Shown piece after piece: positions 1 through 10,049 of a DNA stretch of 64,000 bases. The stretch lies in NCBI RefSeq assembly GCF_040546765.1, contig NZ_JBEPOK010000001.1:5022001-5086000 (forward strand), written 5' to 3'. Both the position numbers and the translations under genes were made by a program. The notes under the pieces are model-generated. The model had not been told where the DNA came from. It searched no databases and was given only the letters and a program-made list of their open reading frames with translations. The DNA is from Arthrobacter sp. OAP107 (GTDB lineage Bacteria > Actinomycetota > Actinomycetes > Actinomycetales > Micrococcaceae). Numbering within the stretch: position 1 is the first letter of the stretch; each line of letters begins with the position of its first letter.

Positions 1-495
1 GATGTTGTTGCAGGCCTCCTCGTCCGGGGAATTCTGGCGCAGCCAGTGGTGGAAGGAGATGGTGTCCAGCTCACGGGCCTTGGGGTGTGCCCACGGTTCG
101 GTGGCGCCGATCTCGGCCGCCAGTTCATCCAGCAGCGCGGTGAGCTTTTCCATCTCGGCAGCCGTGGTGGCGCTGACCGGGAACATGTCCCCCGTGTAGC
201 GGACCGGCGCGCCATCCGCACCCACGTAGACGGACTCGCCTTCGCGGTAGCGGGAGTAGGTGTCCAGGCCGAGCTCGTCCAGCAGGGCCAGGAGAGCGGT
301 CTGGTCCGGCGATACCCACTGCCCGCCGATCTCGAGCATGGCACCGTCCACGGTGTCGGTCCACGTCCGGCCGCCCACACGGTCACGGGCCTCGAGCACA
401 GCGACGCTCAGGCCCGCCTTTTTCAGTTCGCGGGCAGCGGTGAGGCCGGAAGGTCCGGCGCCGACGATCACTACGTCGCGGTCAAGATTCAGCAT
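1..495 (-). CDS. puo: Putrescine oxidase-like flavin amine oxidase, N-terminal part
   Basis: This is the first 165 codons of a flavin amine oxidase that runs leftward off the window. The protein opens with a Rossmann motif (VGAGPSGL, about residues 11-18), then the FAD fingerprint RDRVGGRTW and a GGQWVSPDQTALL stretch that I associate with actinobacterial putrescine oxidase, which converts putrescine to 4-aminobutanal with release of H2O2 and ammonia. The ATG at 495-493 is preceded by AGAAAGGAC. The gene diverges from a TetR regulator and shares a palindromic operator with it, which suggests amine-responsive control. The catalytic C-terminal half is not visible, so another flavin monoamine oxidase is possible. 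Confidence 0.8.
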   Translation of the reverse strand, partial: MLNLDRDVVIVGAGPSGLTAARELKKAGLSVAVLEARDRVGGRTWTDTVDGAMLEIGGQWVSPDQTALLALLDELGLDTYSRYREGESVYVGADGAPVRYTGDMFPVSATTAAEMEKLTALLDELAAEIGATEPWAHPKARELDTISFHHWLRQNSPDEEACNNI

Positions 496-535
496 GATGT
501 CCTTTCTCTGTGGCCGCTTGAGTGATGCGAACCAC

Positions 536-556
536 TAAATGAATGCCATTCATTTA
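536..556. promoter_or_regulatory. 21-bp perfect palindrome, probable TetR operator
   Basis: AAATGAATG and CATTCATTT flank a single C, and one further T/A pair extends the symmetry to 21 bp. It lies between the divergent amine oxidase gene and the TetR gene, about 40 bp and 85 bp from their starts. This is the usual place for a TetR dimer to repress its own gene and its neighbour. The assignment to this regulator is inferred from position. Confidence 0.75.
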
Positions 557-640
557 TAAGAACTATAGAGCCTTTGGCGAGGGAGCGGAAGAGGCTGATG
601 GAATAATGCGAAAGGACGTTCACCCGCAGAAAGGTCAGCC

Positions 641-1333
641 ATGCCGGCATCACCAGCCATAGCAACAGCCGGTTCAGCGACAGCTGGGCAGGGCAACCGA
701 CGCCGCGCCGGGCGCCCCGTGGGCGGCGTGCTGGACAAAGGCGGAATCACGGAGGCCGCGTTGCGGCTCATTGAGAAAAAGGGATACGACGGCCTCACCA
801 TGGCCGCGCTCGCCCGCTCACTCAACGTGGCGCCGTCGGCCCTCTACAACCACGTGAAATCCAAGGGGGACGTGCTCCTGCTCGTCGAGGACCATCTGGC
901 CTCACTCGTGGACGTTTCGGCCTTCGGCGCCAGCCCGTGGGAGGACGCCGTGCGGAAATGGGCGTGGAGCTACCGCGACGTGTTCTCCCAGCACACCCCC
1001 CTCATACCGGTCATCGCCGTGCTGCCCGTGACCGACGCGCCCCAGACCCTCGCCATGTATGAGACGGTCAGCGCAGGTTTCCGCGACGCCGGTTTCCCGG
1101 AGGAGCGGATCGTCTCCTCCATCGTCGCGCTGGAGTCCTTCATCTTCGGCTCGGCCTACGACGTCACGGCGCCGGCGGACATCTTCGATCCCGGAACAAT
1201 GGCAGAGGCGACGCCCAGCTTCACGGGCGCGGTCCGGAGCCTGGCCGAGCAGGGCCACGAGCGGCCGGCCGACGTCGCCTTCAGCCTCGGACTGGAGGCG
1301 CTGATCAGCGGGCTGGGCGCGCTGCGGGGCTGA
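641..1333 (+). CDS. TetR/AcrR family transcriptional regulator
   Basis: A 230-residue regulator. After a basic, low-complexity leader of about 30 residues comes a TetR helix-turn-helix (about residues 33-75, with GLTMAALARSLNVAPSALYNHV as the recognition region, interrupted here only by my reading). The C-terminal part has the AcrR-type ligand domain with several helices and no cysteine cluster. The ATG at 641 follows AAAGG at a good distance. It is divergent from the amine oxidase gene, and the palindrome at 536-556 is its likely operator. The natural inducer may be an amine or the derived aldehyde, which is inference from context only. Confidence 0.85.
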   Translation: MPASPAIATAGSATAGQGNRRRAGRPVGGVLDKGGITEAALRLIEKKGYDGLTMAALARSLNVAPSALYNHVKSKGDVLLLVEDHLASLVDVSAFGASPWEDAVRKWAWSYRDVFSQHTPLIPVIAVLPVTDAPQTLAMYETVSAGFRDAGFPEERIVSSIVALESFIFGSAYDVTAPADIFDPGTMAEATPSFTGAVRSLAEQGHERPADVAFSLGLEALISGLGALRG

Positions 1334-1421
1334 TCCCATTCCCCACGCCGCCCATTCCTCATGCGGTCCGGGGCGACTAAAATTCCTTAACACGCAACGT
1401 TGCGAGCTCAAGGACGGCGCC

Positions 1422-2006
1422 ATGACCGTAATCGACCCGGAATCGCTGTTCTTTGAGTACAAGCTCCGGTACCGCGGCATCCCGGGGCTCGACCATGATC
1501 CGGTGGACTACCCGCTGCGCTGGGAAGTCGCGGTGAGCTGCCGGGTTCCCACCCCGGGCGGCGACGAGGAACGCCAACTCGGCAGCGCCGTCGTCCAGGT
1601 TGTCCCCAAAGCCGGCATGATCAACCTCTTCCTCACCACCGGGAAAGCCGACCAGGAAATGGCCAAGGCCGTCGAAATGCTCGCCGTGGACCGCCCGGAC
1701 CTGATCAGGGAGTATCTGCAGGACGGCGGTGACCTGATGATCGTCTCCTCGCTCGAGATCTTCCCTGAGTACCGGGGCGGCAGGACGGGCTACTCGGTGC
1801 TGAACGCCATCGTCGAAACGGTGGGCCGGTCCGTGAACCTGGTGGTGGTCCACGCCGCGCCGGCGGATGCCGGGGAGTCCGCGCCGGAAGACCCGGACGA
1901 GTACCAGCAGGCCAAATCGGCGCTCCGGGAGTACTGGAAGGACTTCGGGTTCGAGGACGCCACGGGTGACTACCTCGTGTTCTTCCACAAGAAAATCCTG
2001 GCCTGA
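1422..2006 (+). CDS. GNAT-like hypothetical protein
   Basis: A 194-residue protein, starting at an ATG preceded by AAGGACGG. Alternating beta and alpha segments and the stretch EYRGGRTGYSVLNAIVETVG (about residues 112-131) resemble the acetyl-CoA pyrophosphate loop of GNAT acetyltransferases, in which R/Q-x-x-G-x-G/A precedes a helix. The C-terminal YWKDFGFEDATGDYLVFF also fits the last GNAT strands. No substrate can be inferred. It stands alone between the TetR gene and the LGFP protein, so context does not help. The family call is tentative. Confidence 0.5.
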   Translation: MTVIDPESLFFEYKLRYRGIPGLDHDPVDYPLRWEVAVSCRVPTPGGDEERQLGSAVVQVVPKAGMINLFLTTGKADQEMAKAVEMLAVDRPDLIREYLQDGGDLMIVSSLEIFPEYRGGRTGYSVLNAIVETVGRSVNLVVVHAAPADAGESAPEDPDEYQQAKSALREYWKDFGFEDATGDYLVFFHKKILA

Positions 2007-2106
2007 CGAGCCCGTCGCAACGGCAGGGCCCCTGCACGCTATAGGCTCGTGTCCGGATGGCGTCCGCGGGGGGATGCGGCCGCCGCCGTAGGCAAAGGTC
2101 TCCGCC

Positions 2107-3692
2107 GTGTCTGTTCTGAAAGTCTCTGTTCTGAAAGTCCTGATCGCTGCCCTTCTGGCGCTGGCCGTTCCGGCCGGGGCGGTGGCCATGGCCCCGCCCG
2201 CCAACGCGTCAGCGCAGGTTTACAACCCCTGCGCCAGGCTGAGCGCCGGGCAGACCAAGTTCTCCGGTTTCGGGGCCAACAGGGTCACGTTCGCAACGGC
2301 CACCACCCGCAACACCAGCCTGCTCACCATCACCGGCTGCGTCCGTTCCGGTAACCGCTACGTTCAGGAGTGGCAGGACTGGGGCTACGGCGGGCAGTAT
2401 GGGTTTGCGGCGCAGAACCGGGAATGGGAGGACACGTACCGGTCGCCCACCGGCTCGTTCAGTTTCACGGAGGCCCTTGGGCGCAGCAATCCCGGCACCG
2501 CCCTGAAGTACTACGCCATCAACTCCCGGTCCCGCTGGGGCGGCGAATGGAACCGGAACTACAACCAGTACTTTGAAGGCACCGGCGGCGAAGCCGACGA
2601 GAACCTCTGGACCTTCATGAACCAGAGCTATTACGAGCAGGCCGCCGTCATCAACTACAACCGGCCGCCGGACTCAAAAACTGTCCTCGGCGCCTCGTAC
2701 GCCATTTTCTTCCACGCCGGCCGCGCCCCCAGCGCCGGCTGCGTCTCCACGAGCCTGGCCACGGTCACGCGGCTGCTCCGGACCAACCGGCCCGGAGACC
2801 GGATCATCATGGGGGCGGTGGATGACGTGTTCACGCCGTACTCGAGCAACCCGTTCGGCGCCATCACCGCCAAGTACGCCCGGACCGGAGGACCCGCCGG
2901 GTGGCTGGGAAACCCCGCCTCCCGTGAAATGACAGGGCTGCGCGGCGGCGGGGCTTACCAGGTGTTCAGGGGCGGGTCGATCTACTGGTCAGCGGCGGGA
3001 GGTGCGCACACGATCGCCGGCGCGATCCGCAGCAATTGGGCCTCCGCCGGCGCGCAGAACGGCCAGCTTGGCTACCCGACGTCGGATGAGGGACGCGGCC
3101 TCAGGAACGGCGGCGCCTACCAGGCCTTCCAGTGCGGCCGGATCCACTGGTCGCGGGCGACGGGGGCGCACAGCACCCGGGGTGGAATCCTCTCTTCCTG
3201 GGCGGCATCCGCTACGAGCGCGGGGTGCTCGGCTACCCCACCACTAACGAGTACGCCTTCAGCGGCGGGGCGGCACAGAACTTCCAGGGCGGCACCGTCA
3301 CGTGGACTGCCCAGGCCGGGGCGCGGATCGTTGCCGGGGCCATCGGCGCGAAGTTCAGCTCTGCCCGCACCCTTGGGAATGCCACCACAGCTGAGCTGGC
3401 CACAGGGCTCGGCGGGCGTTACCAGGGCTTCCGGAACGGCTTCATCATCTGGCACCGCACAACCGGCGCTCACATCTCCACCGCAGCACTGCGCGCCGCG
3501 TGGATCACCGCCGGCGCCGAAACCGGAGCGCTAGGCTTCCCCACCGGCGACCCGCGTCCGGCCACTGCGGGAAGCACAGCAACGGGCACTGTCCAGGACT
3601 ATCAGCACGGGCGGATTGCCATCGCCGCGGACGGTACCGTGACCGTCACGCTGGACCCGCCGCCGAGCGCTGGGCCGCCGTCGTCGTCGTGA
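2107..3692 (+). pseudogene. Secreted L,D-transpeptidase-like protein with LGFP repeats, frameshifted
   Basis: The frame starting at GTG 2107 encodes a signal peptide (two tandem copies of the pentapeptide SVLKV, then a hydrophobic core and ANASA cleavage region). A domain of about 230 residues follows, ending in FFHAGRAPSAGCVS, which matches the H...S-x-G-C-[IV] active-site pattern of YkuD-type L,D-transpeptidases. LGFP repeats of about 50 residues come next (LGYPTSDEG and similar). Near 3208-3212 the repeat pattern leaves this frame and continues in the next one (YERGVLGYPTTNE, then two or three more repeats) to the stop at 3692. One missing base in CATCCGCTAC explains it. LGFP repeats bind cell envelopes. 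The 3' end overlaps the convergent GGDEF-EAL gene by 47 bp. Confidence 0.75.
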
Positions 3693-5931
3693 ACCAGTCG
3701 TCCAGCTCGGCGGGCGGAACGGGGCGGAGGATGTGGAAGCCCTGCGCCTGGTCGCAGCCGTAACGGCCCAGCTGGTCCAGCGCGTCTCCGTCCTCCACCC
3801 CTTCGGCGACAACCGTCAGGCCAAGGCTGTGGGCGAGGTTGATGGTCGAGGCAACCAAGGCCGCGCCCCGCGGGTCCTCGGTCATCGAGACGATGAAGGA
3901 GCGGTCAAGCTTCAGCTCGTTGATGGGCAGGTCCCGAAGGTAGGCCAGCGAACTGTAGCCCGTGCCGAAATCATCGATCGCCACCCGGATGCCCCTGGCC
4001 TGCAGCCCGGACAGGATGTCCCTGGCACGGACACGGTCCGGCATCATGAAATCCTCGGTGATCTCGACCATCAGCGCCGACTCCGCGAGGCCCCGCTCCT
4101 CGATCATGGCTGCGATCCGGTCCGGCAGCTCCGCGTCGATGAGCGAACTGGCAGAGAGGTTGGCGGCCACGGTCATTGGCCGCCCCTGCGCATGCCAGAG
4201 GGCAGCCTGATCCAGCGCCAGGGTGAGCACGCAGTCATTCAGGGCGTTCATGAGCCCGGCCTCCTCTGCAAGGAGAAGGAACGAGTCCGGGGCCAGCAGC
4301 CCATGCCGGGGATGGTTCCAGCGGACCAGGGCCTCCACGCCCTTCGTTTCCCCGGTGACCGCGTCCACCTTGGGCTGGTAATGCAGGATGAGCTCGCCCT
4401 CGGCCAAGGCAATGCGGAGCTCCTGCAGCATCCGCAGCCGTTCCTCACCGGTGCTGTGATCTTCGCTGGCATATACGTGCCGGCCGGTGCGGAAAGTCTT
4501 GGCCCGGTACATGGCCGTGTCCGCCTTGCGGAGCAGCGTTTTCAGGTCATTCCCCTGCTCCGGGAACAGGGCGATGCCCACGCTGACACCGACCTGCAGG
4601 GCAATGCCCCGCAGGGTGAGGGGCTCACTCAGGGCAGCCCGGAGCCTGTCGGCGAGCTGCAGGGCCTCGTGCTCGCCGGCATCAAGGAGGAGGACGGCGA
4701 ACTCGTCCCCGCCCAGCCGGGCGATCAGGTCATCGGGGCCCAGGCACCGGCGGAGCCGTTCGCTGACCTGGACCAGCAGCCGGTCCCCCACGTCGTGGCC
4801 CAGGCTGTCGTTGATTTCCTTGAACCTGTCCGCATCCAGCAGGAGGAACGCGCAGCGTGCACCCTGCTGCGCGTCGAGCACCGCAGGAGCGTCGGTGTAC
4901 AGCGCCCGCCGGTTCGGCAGCCCGGTCAGTTCATCCGTCCTGGACTGCCTTCGCACCTCGGCGAGGGTGACCAGCTGGCGGAAGGCCAGCTGGGTCCGGA
5001 TGCCCGCGGACACCAGGGTTGCTGCAGCCAGCCCGACGGCGAGTTCCGGCACCGGGATCCCCGTGCCCACGATCAGGACCCCAAGGCCGGCGGCAGTGGC
5101 AACCATCGGAACCGCCGGGGTCCACGCCCCTTCACTGGCACCGTCGGCCGCTGCCCCCTCCCGGGTGAAGCCGTCTGCCCAGGCAGCGATGAGGCACAGG
5201 CCCGCTGTCCATCCCGCGTCCAGGGGTGTGCCCAGATAGTAGGTGTCGTATTCGAGCCGGAACGCATAAGCAACATCGGCCGCCGCGAACACCATAAGTC
5301 CCAGCATCAGGATCGCCCCGCTGCGGCCGGTGGCAAGACCCGGCACTGCCGCCATGCCGGCGGTCACGGCCAGGACAACAAGATCCAGGAGGGGGTAGGC
5401 GACGGCAACGGACGTGGCGAACGAGGGGAATCCGCCGGCAGCCGACAGCAGCGGGCTGAGCAGGACCACCAGGACGGAGGCGGCACCGAGTGAGCCGACG
5501 ACGGCGTCCAGCAGCACGGAACGCGCGAGCCGCTGGCGCAACGGGAGCAGATGGACGAACAGTCCGCTGAGGACCAACGGATAAAACAGCAGGTAGCCAA
5601 TATCCGCGGGCGACGGGAAGGGAAGCGAACTGGCCCCCGCGAGTGAGCTGACGTAGAAAGTGCTTCCCGCCGCGAACGCTGCCAAGGCCATTGCCACCAG
5701 GGCAAGTGCCCGATTCTTGGCACGGTAGGCCGCCAGACCGGCCACAGCCGCGGGCGCCCACGACGCGGGCATGCCGAGCCAAAGGTCCACGAGCGGATTG
5801 AACCCCTCGCCGTGTACCATCAGTCCGGCCAGGTACAGGCCCAGGAACACCCACATGAACCACAGCAGCCATGGCCTGGATCCCCCACGCCCGCCAGACC
5901 GAAGCGCTCTTCGGATCACGCCTGTCTTCAT
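3646..5931 (-). CDS. Membrane-bound GGDEF-EAL cyclic di-GMP enzyme
   Basis: A protein of about 761 residues with an N-terminal membrane region of about eight hydrophobic helices (roughly residues 20-310), then a GGDEF domain with an intact RLGGDEF active site, then an EAL domain with VEALVRWNHP, a DDFGTGYSSL loop and VAEGVE. All key motifs look intact, so both diguanylate cyclase and phosphodiesterase activity are possible. The membrane domain presumably senses an unknown signal. I prefer the ATG at 5931-5929, preceded by a run of G, over a GTG 45 bases upstream. The tail overlaps the end of the LGFP gene. No partner gene in the neighbourhood indicates the regulated output. Confidence 0.88.
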   Translation of the reverse strand: MKTGVIRRALRSGGRGGSRPWLLWFMWVFLGLYLAGLMVHGEGFNPLVDLWLGMPASWAPAAVAGLAAYRAKNRALALVAMALAAFAAGSTFYVSSLAGASSLPFPSPADIGYLLFYPLVLSGLFVHLLPLRQRLARSVLLDAVVGSLGAASVLVVLLSPLLSAAGGFPSFATSVAVAYPLLDLVVLAVTAGMAAVPGLATGRSGAILMLGLMVFAAADVAYAFRLEYDTYYLGTPLDAGWTAGLCLIAAWADGFTREGAAADGASEGAWTPAVPMVATAAGLGVLIVGTGIPVPELAVGLAAATLVSAGIRTQLAFRQLVTLAEVRRQSRTDELTGLPNRRALYTDAPAVLDAQQGARCAFLLLDADRFKEINDSLGHDVGDRLLVQVSERLRRCLGPDDLIARLGGDEFAVLLLDAGEHEALQLADRLRAALSEPLTLRGIALQVGVSVGIALFPEQGNDLKTLLRKADTAMYRAKTFRTGRHVYASEDHSTGEERLRMLQELRIALAEGELILHYQPKVDAVTGETKGVEALVRWNHPRHGLLAPDSFLLLAEEAGLMNALNDCVLTLALDQAALWHAQGRPMTVAANLSASSLIDAELPDRIAAMIEERGLAESALMVEITEDFMMPDRVRARDILSGLQARGIRVAIDDFGTGYSSLAYLRDLPINELKLDRSFIVSMTEDPRGAALVASTINLAHSLGLTVVAEGVEDGDALDQLGRYGCDQAQGFHILRPVPPAELDDWFTTTTAAQRSAAGPA

Positions 5932-6052
5932 CCGCCCCCCAGCATCAGATGCGCCGGCAGCACCCGACGGGTACACAGCAACCGCATGTGACTCGTATCG
6001 TACGTTACGTCAGGGGCCCATCCGATAGCCGCCTAGTAATTGTGACCGCAAA

Positions 6053-6092
6053 GAAGCCCCGCACGGCTCGTGTGTCAGCGGTGCAGGGCTTC
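6053..6092 (-). terminator. Rho-independent terminator after the FAD oxidoreductase gene
   Basis: GAAGCCCCGCAC (6053-6064) pairs with GTGCAGGGCTTC (6081-6092) with one mismatch. Read on the minus strand the stem is followed by a short T-rich stretch (TTTG). It lies between the end of the DadA-like gene (6137) and the start of the GGDEF-EAL gene. Confidence 0.6.
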
Positions 6093-6136
6093 CGTTTGCT
6101 TAAGTCAGGAGGACCGGGCTCAGGCGGGCCCCTCGC

Positions 6137-7255
6137 TCAGGAAAACCGGGCGGGACGGAACGTGGCCAGCATGGGGTGCTTGTCCCCGGTGAGGATCTCA
6201 CCGGCAAGGAGCTCGCCGACAACGAGACCCAGCGTTGCACCGGAGTGGGTAAACGCCACAAAGCAGCCGGGCACCTGGCCAAGCTCACCCAGCACCGGCT
6301 CACCGTCGCCCGGAATGGGCTTGTAGCCGATCTTCCAGCTGGCAGGTTTCAGCTCGGGGTTGCCGGCGATCAGCTTGCTGGCTTCGTCGGCGAGTTCCTG
6401 GACCACGTCCTCCGGGATGCTGAACGAACCGTCTGCATGCTCCGTGATGTGTTCCTCGTACCAGTCGTGGTCCAGGGCAAAGGTACTGCCGGGGTTGGGG
6501 CGCACGGCGGCGCGCGGCGTGTTCATCACGGCCTTGACGTCGTGCTCCACCGGCTTGGTCAGCACCAGCATGGACACCGGGGAACCGTTGGGGATATCCA
6601 CGCCCAGCGGCGCGACGACGGCCGGTGTCGCCGCACCGCACGCCACCAGAACCGCGTCGGCGTCGTATGTCTCGCCCGCCGCTGTCTCGACGCCCACCGC
6701 CCGGCCGCCGTCGAGCACGACGGACGACTTGCCGGCGTTCAATACCAGCCGGCCGCCGCGATGGTGGAACTCCTCCATCAGGAAGTCCACCAGGTCCGGC
6801 AGGCTGACCCAGCCCTCGCCCGGGTTGAAGATGGCATTCTCAGGAATGGCGCCCGAATCAATGCCGGGTGTGAACGCCGCAACGCCGTCCGGCGCGAGCA
6901 GCTTTGAGTCATAGCCGATTGACTTCTCGTAGGCGTGGCGGGCTTTAGTGATCTCCCGCTGCCCGGCGGCGTTCCACATCAGTCCGCCGCCGAACTGCAG
7001 CCACTCACGGCTGGGATCGGCAGCGAAGAGGGTGCGGTACCGGTCCACACCGGCGAGGCGGAGCTGGTGGTAGGGCGTGGACCGTTCGCCGGCGGAGTTG
7101 AGCCAGGAGAGGGAACGGCCGGTGGCTTCGCTGGCCAGGCCGCGTTCGGTCAGCAGCGTGACGGATGCGCCTTCGCGGAGCAGGTGGACAGCGGTGGAGA
7201 CACCCAGGATGCCGCCGCCGATGATGGCGACGTGCTTGGTCGCGGTGGAGGACAT
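6137..7255 (-). CDS. FAD-dependent oxidoreductase, D-amino acid dehydrogenase/DAO family
   Basis: A 372-residue protein with an N-terminal FAD-binding fold (AIIGGGILGVSTAVHLL, about residues 10-26) and the E-A-T-G-R-S region after the second strand. A DAO-type substrate domain follows, and the C-terminal stretch ending THSGATLGLVVGELLAGEI closes around the flavin. The ATG at 7255 is preceded by AAAGGGAG, better than an upstream GTG. Members deaminate D-amino acids, sarcosine-like amines or proline derivatives. It follows an amino-acid ABC importer and a Gfo/Idh/MocA gene in the same direction, which suggests it oxidises the imported compound. The exact substrate is unknown. Confidence 0.8.
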   Translation of the reverse strand: MSSTATKHVAIIGGGILGVSTAVHLLREGASVTLLTERGLASEATGRSLSWLNSAGERSTPYHQLRLAGVDRYRTLFAADPSREWLQFGGGLMWNAAGQREITKARHAYEKSIGYDSKLLAPDGVAAFTPGIDSGAIPENAIFNPGEGWVSLPDLVDFLMEEFHHRGGRLVLNAGKSSVVLDGGRAVGVETAAGETYDADAVLVACGAATPAVVAPLGVDIPNGSPVSMLVLTKPVEHDVKAVMNTPRAAVRPNPGSTFALDHDWYEEHITEHADGSFSIPEDVVQELADEASKLIAGNPELKPASWKIGYKPIPGDGEPVLGELGQVPGCFVAFTHSGATLGLVVGELLAGEILTGDKHPMLATFRPARFS

Positions 7256-7294
7256 GAGTTCTCCCTTTCTGTGGATTTTGGACACGGTTGATGG

Positions 7295-7312
7295 GGACGC
7301 GAAGCCGCGTCC
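7295..7312 (-). other. Short intercistronic hairpin
   Basis: GGACGCG and CGCGTCC form a 7-bp stem with a 4-base loop in the 107-bp gap between the Gfo/Idh/MocA gene and the FAD oxidoreductase gene. No T tract follows on the minus strand, so it is more likely an mRNA-processing or attenuation element than a full terminator. Confidence 0.35.
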
Positions 7313-7362
7313 GGGAAGGATGGGGCGGCGGGTTGCCGCAAGCTGGTTACCGGTGCTGAGAC

Positions 7363-8405
7363 TTAAGCCCGCGCGTGGATCCCTTCGATGATCCTGAGGA
7401 CTTCAAGCGGCTCGGCCGGATCGACGGGCAGCGGCCCTTCGCCTCGCAGGGCGGAGGCGAGTTGAACGTAAAACTCCGGGTACGCTCCCCGCTCTGCAGG
7501 CACGTGACCGGCTGTCCCGTCCACCCCCAGAAGCCCCCAAGACTCCTGGGAATCGATGCCGTAGGCGGGATCCGACGGCAGCACGCCGGCGGCGAGCGCG
7601 GGCTCCTGGCCGTCCAGGCCCCACTTCGTGTACCCCGCCTCCGAGCCCAGGACGTGGAAGCGGGGGCCCACCTGGGCTGCCATGCCGTTCATCCACAGTC
7701 TGCTGCGGACTCCGGTCCCGTGAAGCAGGGAGACGAACGCCTCTGTGTCTGCGGCCTCCGGATCCGGTCCCCGGTTGGCCGTCTCGCCGTAGCTCCGTTC
7801 AATGGGTCCGAACAGCTGAATGGCCTGGTCGATAAGGTGCGCGCCGAGGTCGTGGAGGATCCCGCCGCCCTGGGCGAGGGAGACGGTGTCGCGCCAGTTG
7901 CCGAAGCCCTCCGGCCGCCACCATTCGAACCGTGATTCGAAGGTTCGCACCTCACCCAGGGCCCGCTGCCGAAGCAGCTTCTGCAAAGTCAGGAAGTCGG
8001 CGTCCCACCGGCGGTTCTGGAACACAGTGAGCTGCACCCCGGCCTCGGACGCCAGTGCGATCAGTTCCTCCCCCTGGTCTGAGGTCGGAACGAAGGGCTT
8101 GTCTACCACCACATGGAGGCCATGTGCAATGGCTGCTGCCGCAAGGTCGAAGTGGGTGTGTGGCGGGGTGCCCAGGATGACCAGGTCCAGGTCCCCGGTC
8201 TGCGCGAACATCGCCTCCGGCCTGGGAACGATGCGCGCCTGCGGGTGGAGCCTGGCCGCCTCGGCGGCCCGGGCGGGATCCGCCGTCACGATCACATCCA
8301 GCGAGTAGCGCGGATCCGCCGCGATCAGCGGCGTGTGGAAGACCTTGCCGGAGATTCCGAAGCCGACGACGGCGGTCCGGATGGGTGCCGCAGTGCCGTT
8401 CAGCA

Positions 8406-8406
<1 letters not shown>
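7363..8406 (-). CDS. Gfo/Idh/MocA family NAD(P)-dependent oxidoreductase
   Basis: A 347-residue protein with an N-terminal Rossmann fold (VVGFGISGKVFHTPLI, about residues 12-27), the conserved VVDKPFVPT segment around residue 100 carrying the family lysine-proline (EKP/DKP), and a C-terminal alpha/beta domain (GGGILHDLGAHLIDQAI) typical of sugar or inositol dehydrogenases such as YdgJ/IolW. The ATG at 8406-8404 overlaps the TGA of the upstream ATPase gene by one base, so the two are translationally coupled. Its presence in an amino-acid-type ABC operon suggests the ligand may carry a sugar or polyol part, for example an opine or amino-sugar conjugate. That is inference. Confidence 0.85.
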
Positions 8407-9178
<772 letters not shown>

Positions 9179-9182
<4 letters not shown>

Positions 9183-9967
9183 GTGTTGCTCCCGGTGATC
9201 AGCGGCGAGGCCGCGTCGAGTTCGGTGACTTCCTTCAGACCGCTGGTGGGCGGGGTGGGCCGGCGGCGGCCGGTGCGGAAGCGGCTGTCGAAGTAGTTGA
9301 CCAGGTGGGTCAGGGGCACGGTGATGACGAGGTAGAAGATGCCTGCCATGACCAGGGGCGAGAGGTTTCCGGAGAGCACGGCGGCGTCCTGGCCTACGCG
9401 GAAGAGTTCGCGTTCGCTGACCAGCAGGCCCAGGAAGTAGACCAGGGAGGAGTCCTTGACGATGGCGATGAACTGATTGACCAGGGCAGGCAGGACGCGG
9501 CGGACGCCCTGCGGGACCACCACGAGCCGCATGGATTTGGCGTAGCTCATGCCCAGGGCCCGGCACGCTTCGCCCTGGCCCTTGTCGACGCTTTGGATGC
9601 CGGCGCGGAAGATTTCGCCGATATAGGCGCTGGCGATCAGGCTCAGCGCAATGATCCCCAGCGGGTACGGGGAGGGTCCGAAGATTGACTGGCTGAACCG
9701 GGCGAAGCCCTGCCCGATCAGCAGGATGGTGAGGATGGCCGGAAGGCCGCGGAACAGGTCGGTGTAGATCCGGGCCGGCACCCGCAGCCACTTGGATGGG
9801 GAGATGCCCATGACCGCCACCACCATGCCCAGCGCGACGCCGATGATGGTGGCGGCAACGGAAATGATCAGGGTGTTCAGAAGGCCAACCCCAAGGAGTT
9901 GGGGCAGGACTTCGGCCATAGCGCCGAAATCGAAAAAGGTACGGATGATGGTGTTGAGCCAGTCCAT
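9179..9967 (-). CDS. Polar amino acid-type ABC transporter permease
   Basis: A 262-residue membrane protein of the HisM/GlnP class with about five hydrophobic helices. The EAA loop is visible as EACRALGMSYAKSMRLVVVPQGVRR (about residues 150-174, consensus EAA-x3-G). It starts at ATG 9967 and its stop overlaps the ATPase start. Only one permease gene is present, so it probably forms a homodimer. A C-terminal tail of about 25 residues is hydrophilic and rich in R, P and T. Upstream lies the receptor gene, separated by a GC-rich hairpin. Confidence 0.9.
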
Positions 9968-10027
9968 GGTTGCTCTCAGACGTAGTTAGCTGGTGGACGG
10001 CCGAACGGACCGCCGGTGGGTGGTCCG

Positions 10028-10044
10028 CCCGGCCGCAGGCCGGG
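10028..10044 (-). other. GC-rich hairpin between receptor and permease genes
   Basis: CCCGGCC, GCA, GGCCGGG forms a 7-bp perfect stem just downstream of the receptor stop codon. Hairpins at this point in ABC operons commonly protect the receptor mRNA or partly terminate transcription, giving more receptor than permease. Confidence 0.55.
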
Positions 10045-10049
10045 TGGCT

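Noticed and set aside
3733..5493. A 586-codon open frame on the plus strand opposite the GGDEF-EAL gene
   Set aside because: It is the antisense of a gene with intact catalytic motifs. High-GC DNA gives long antisense frames, and the peptide has no recognisable domain or ribosome-binding site.
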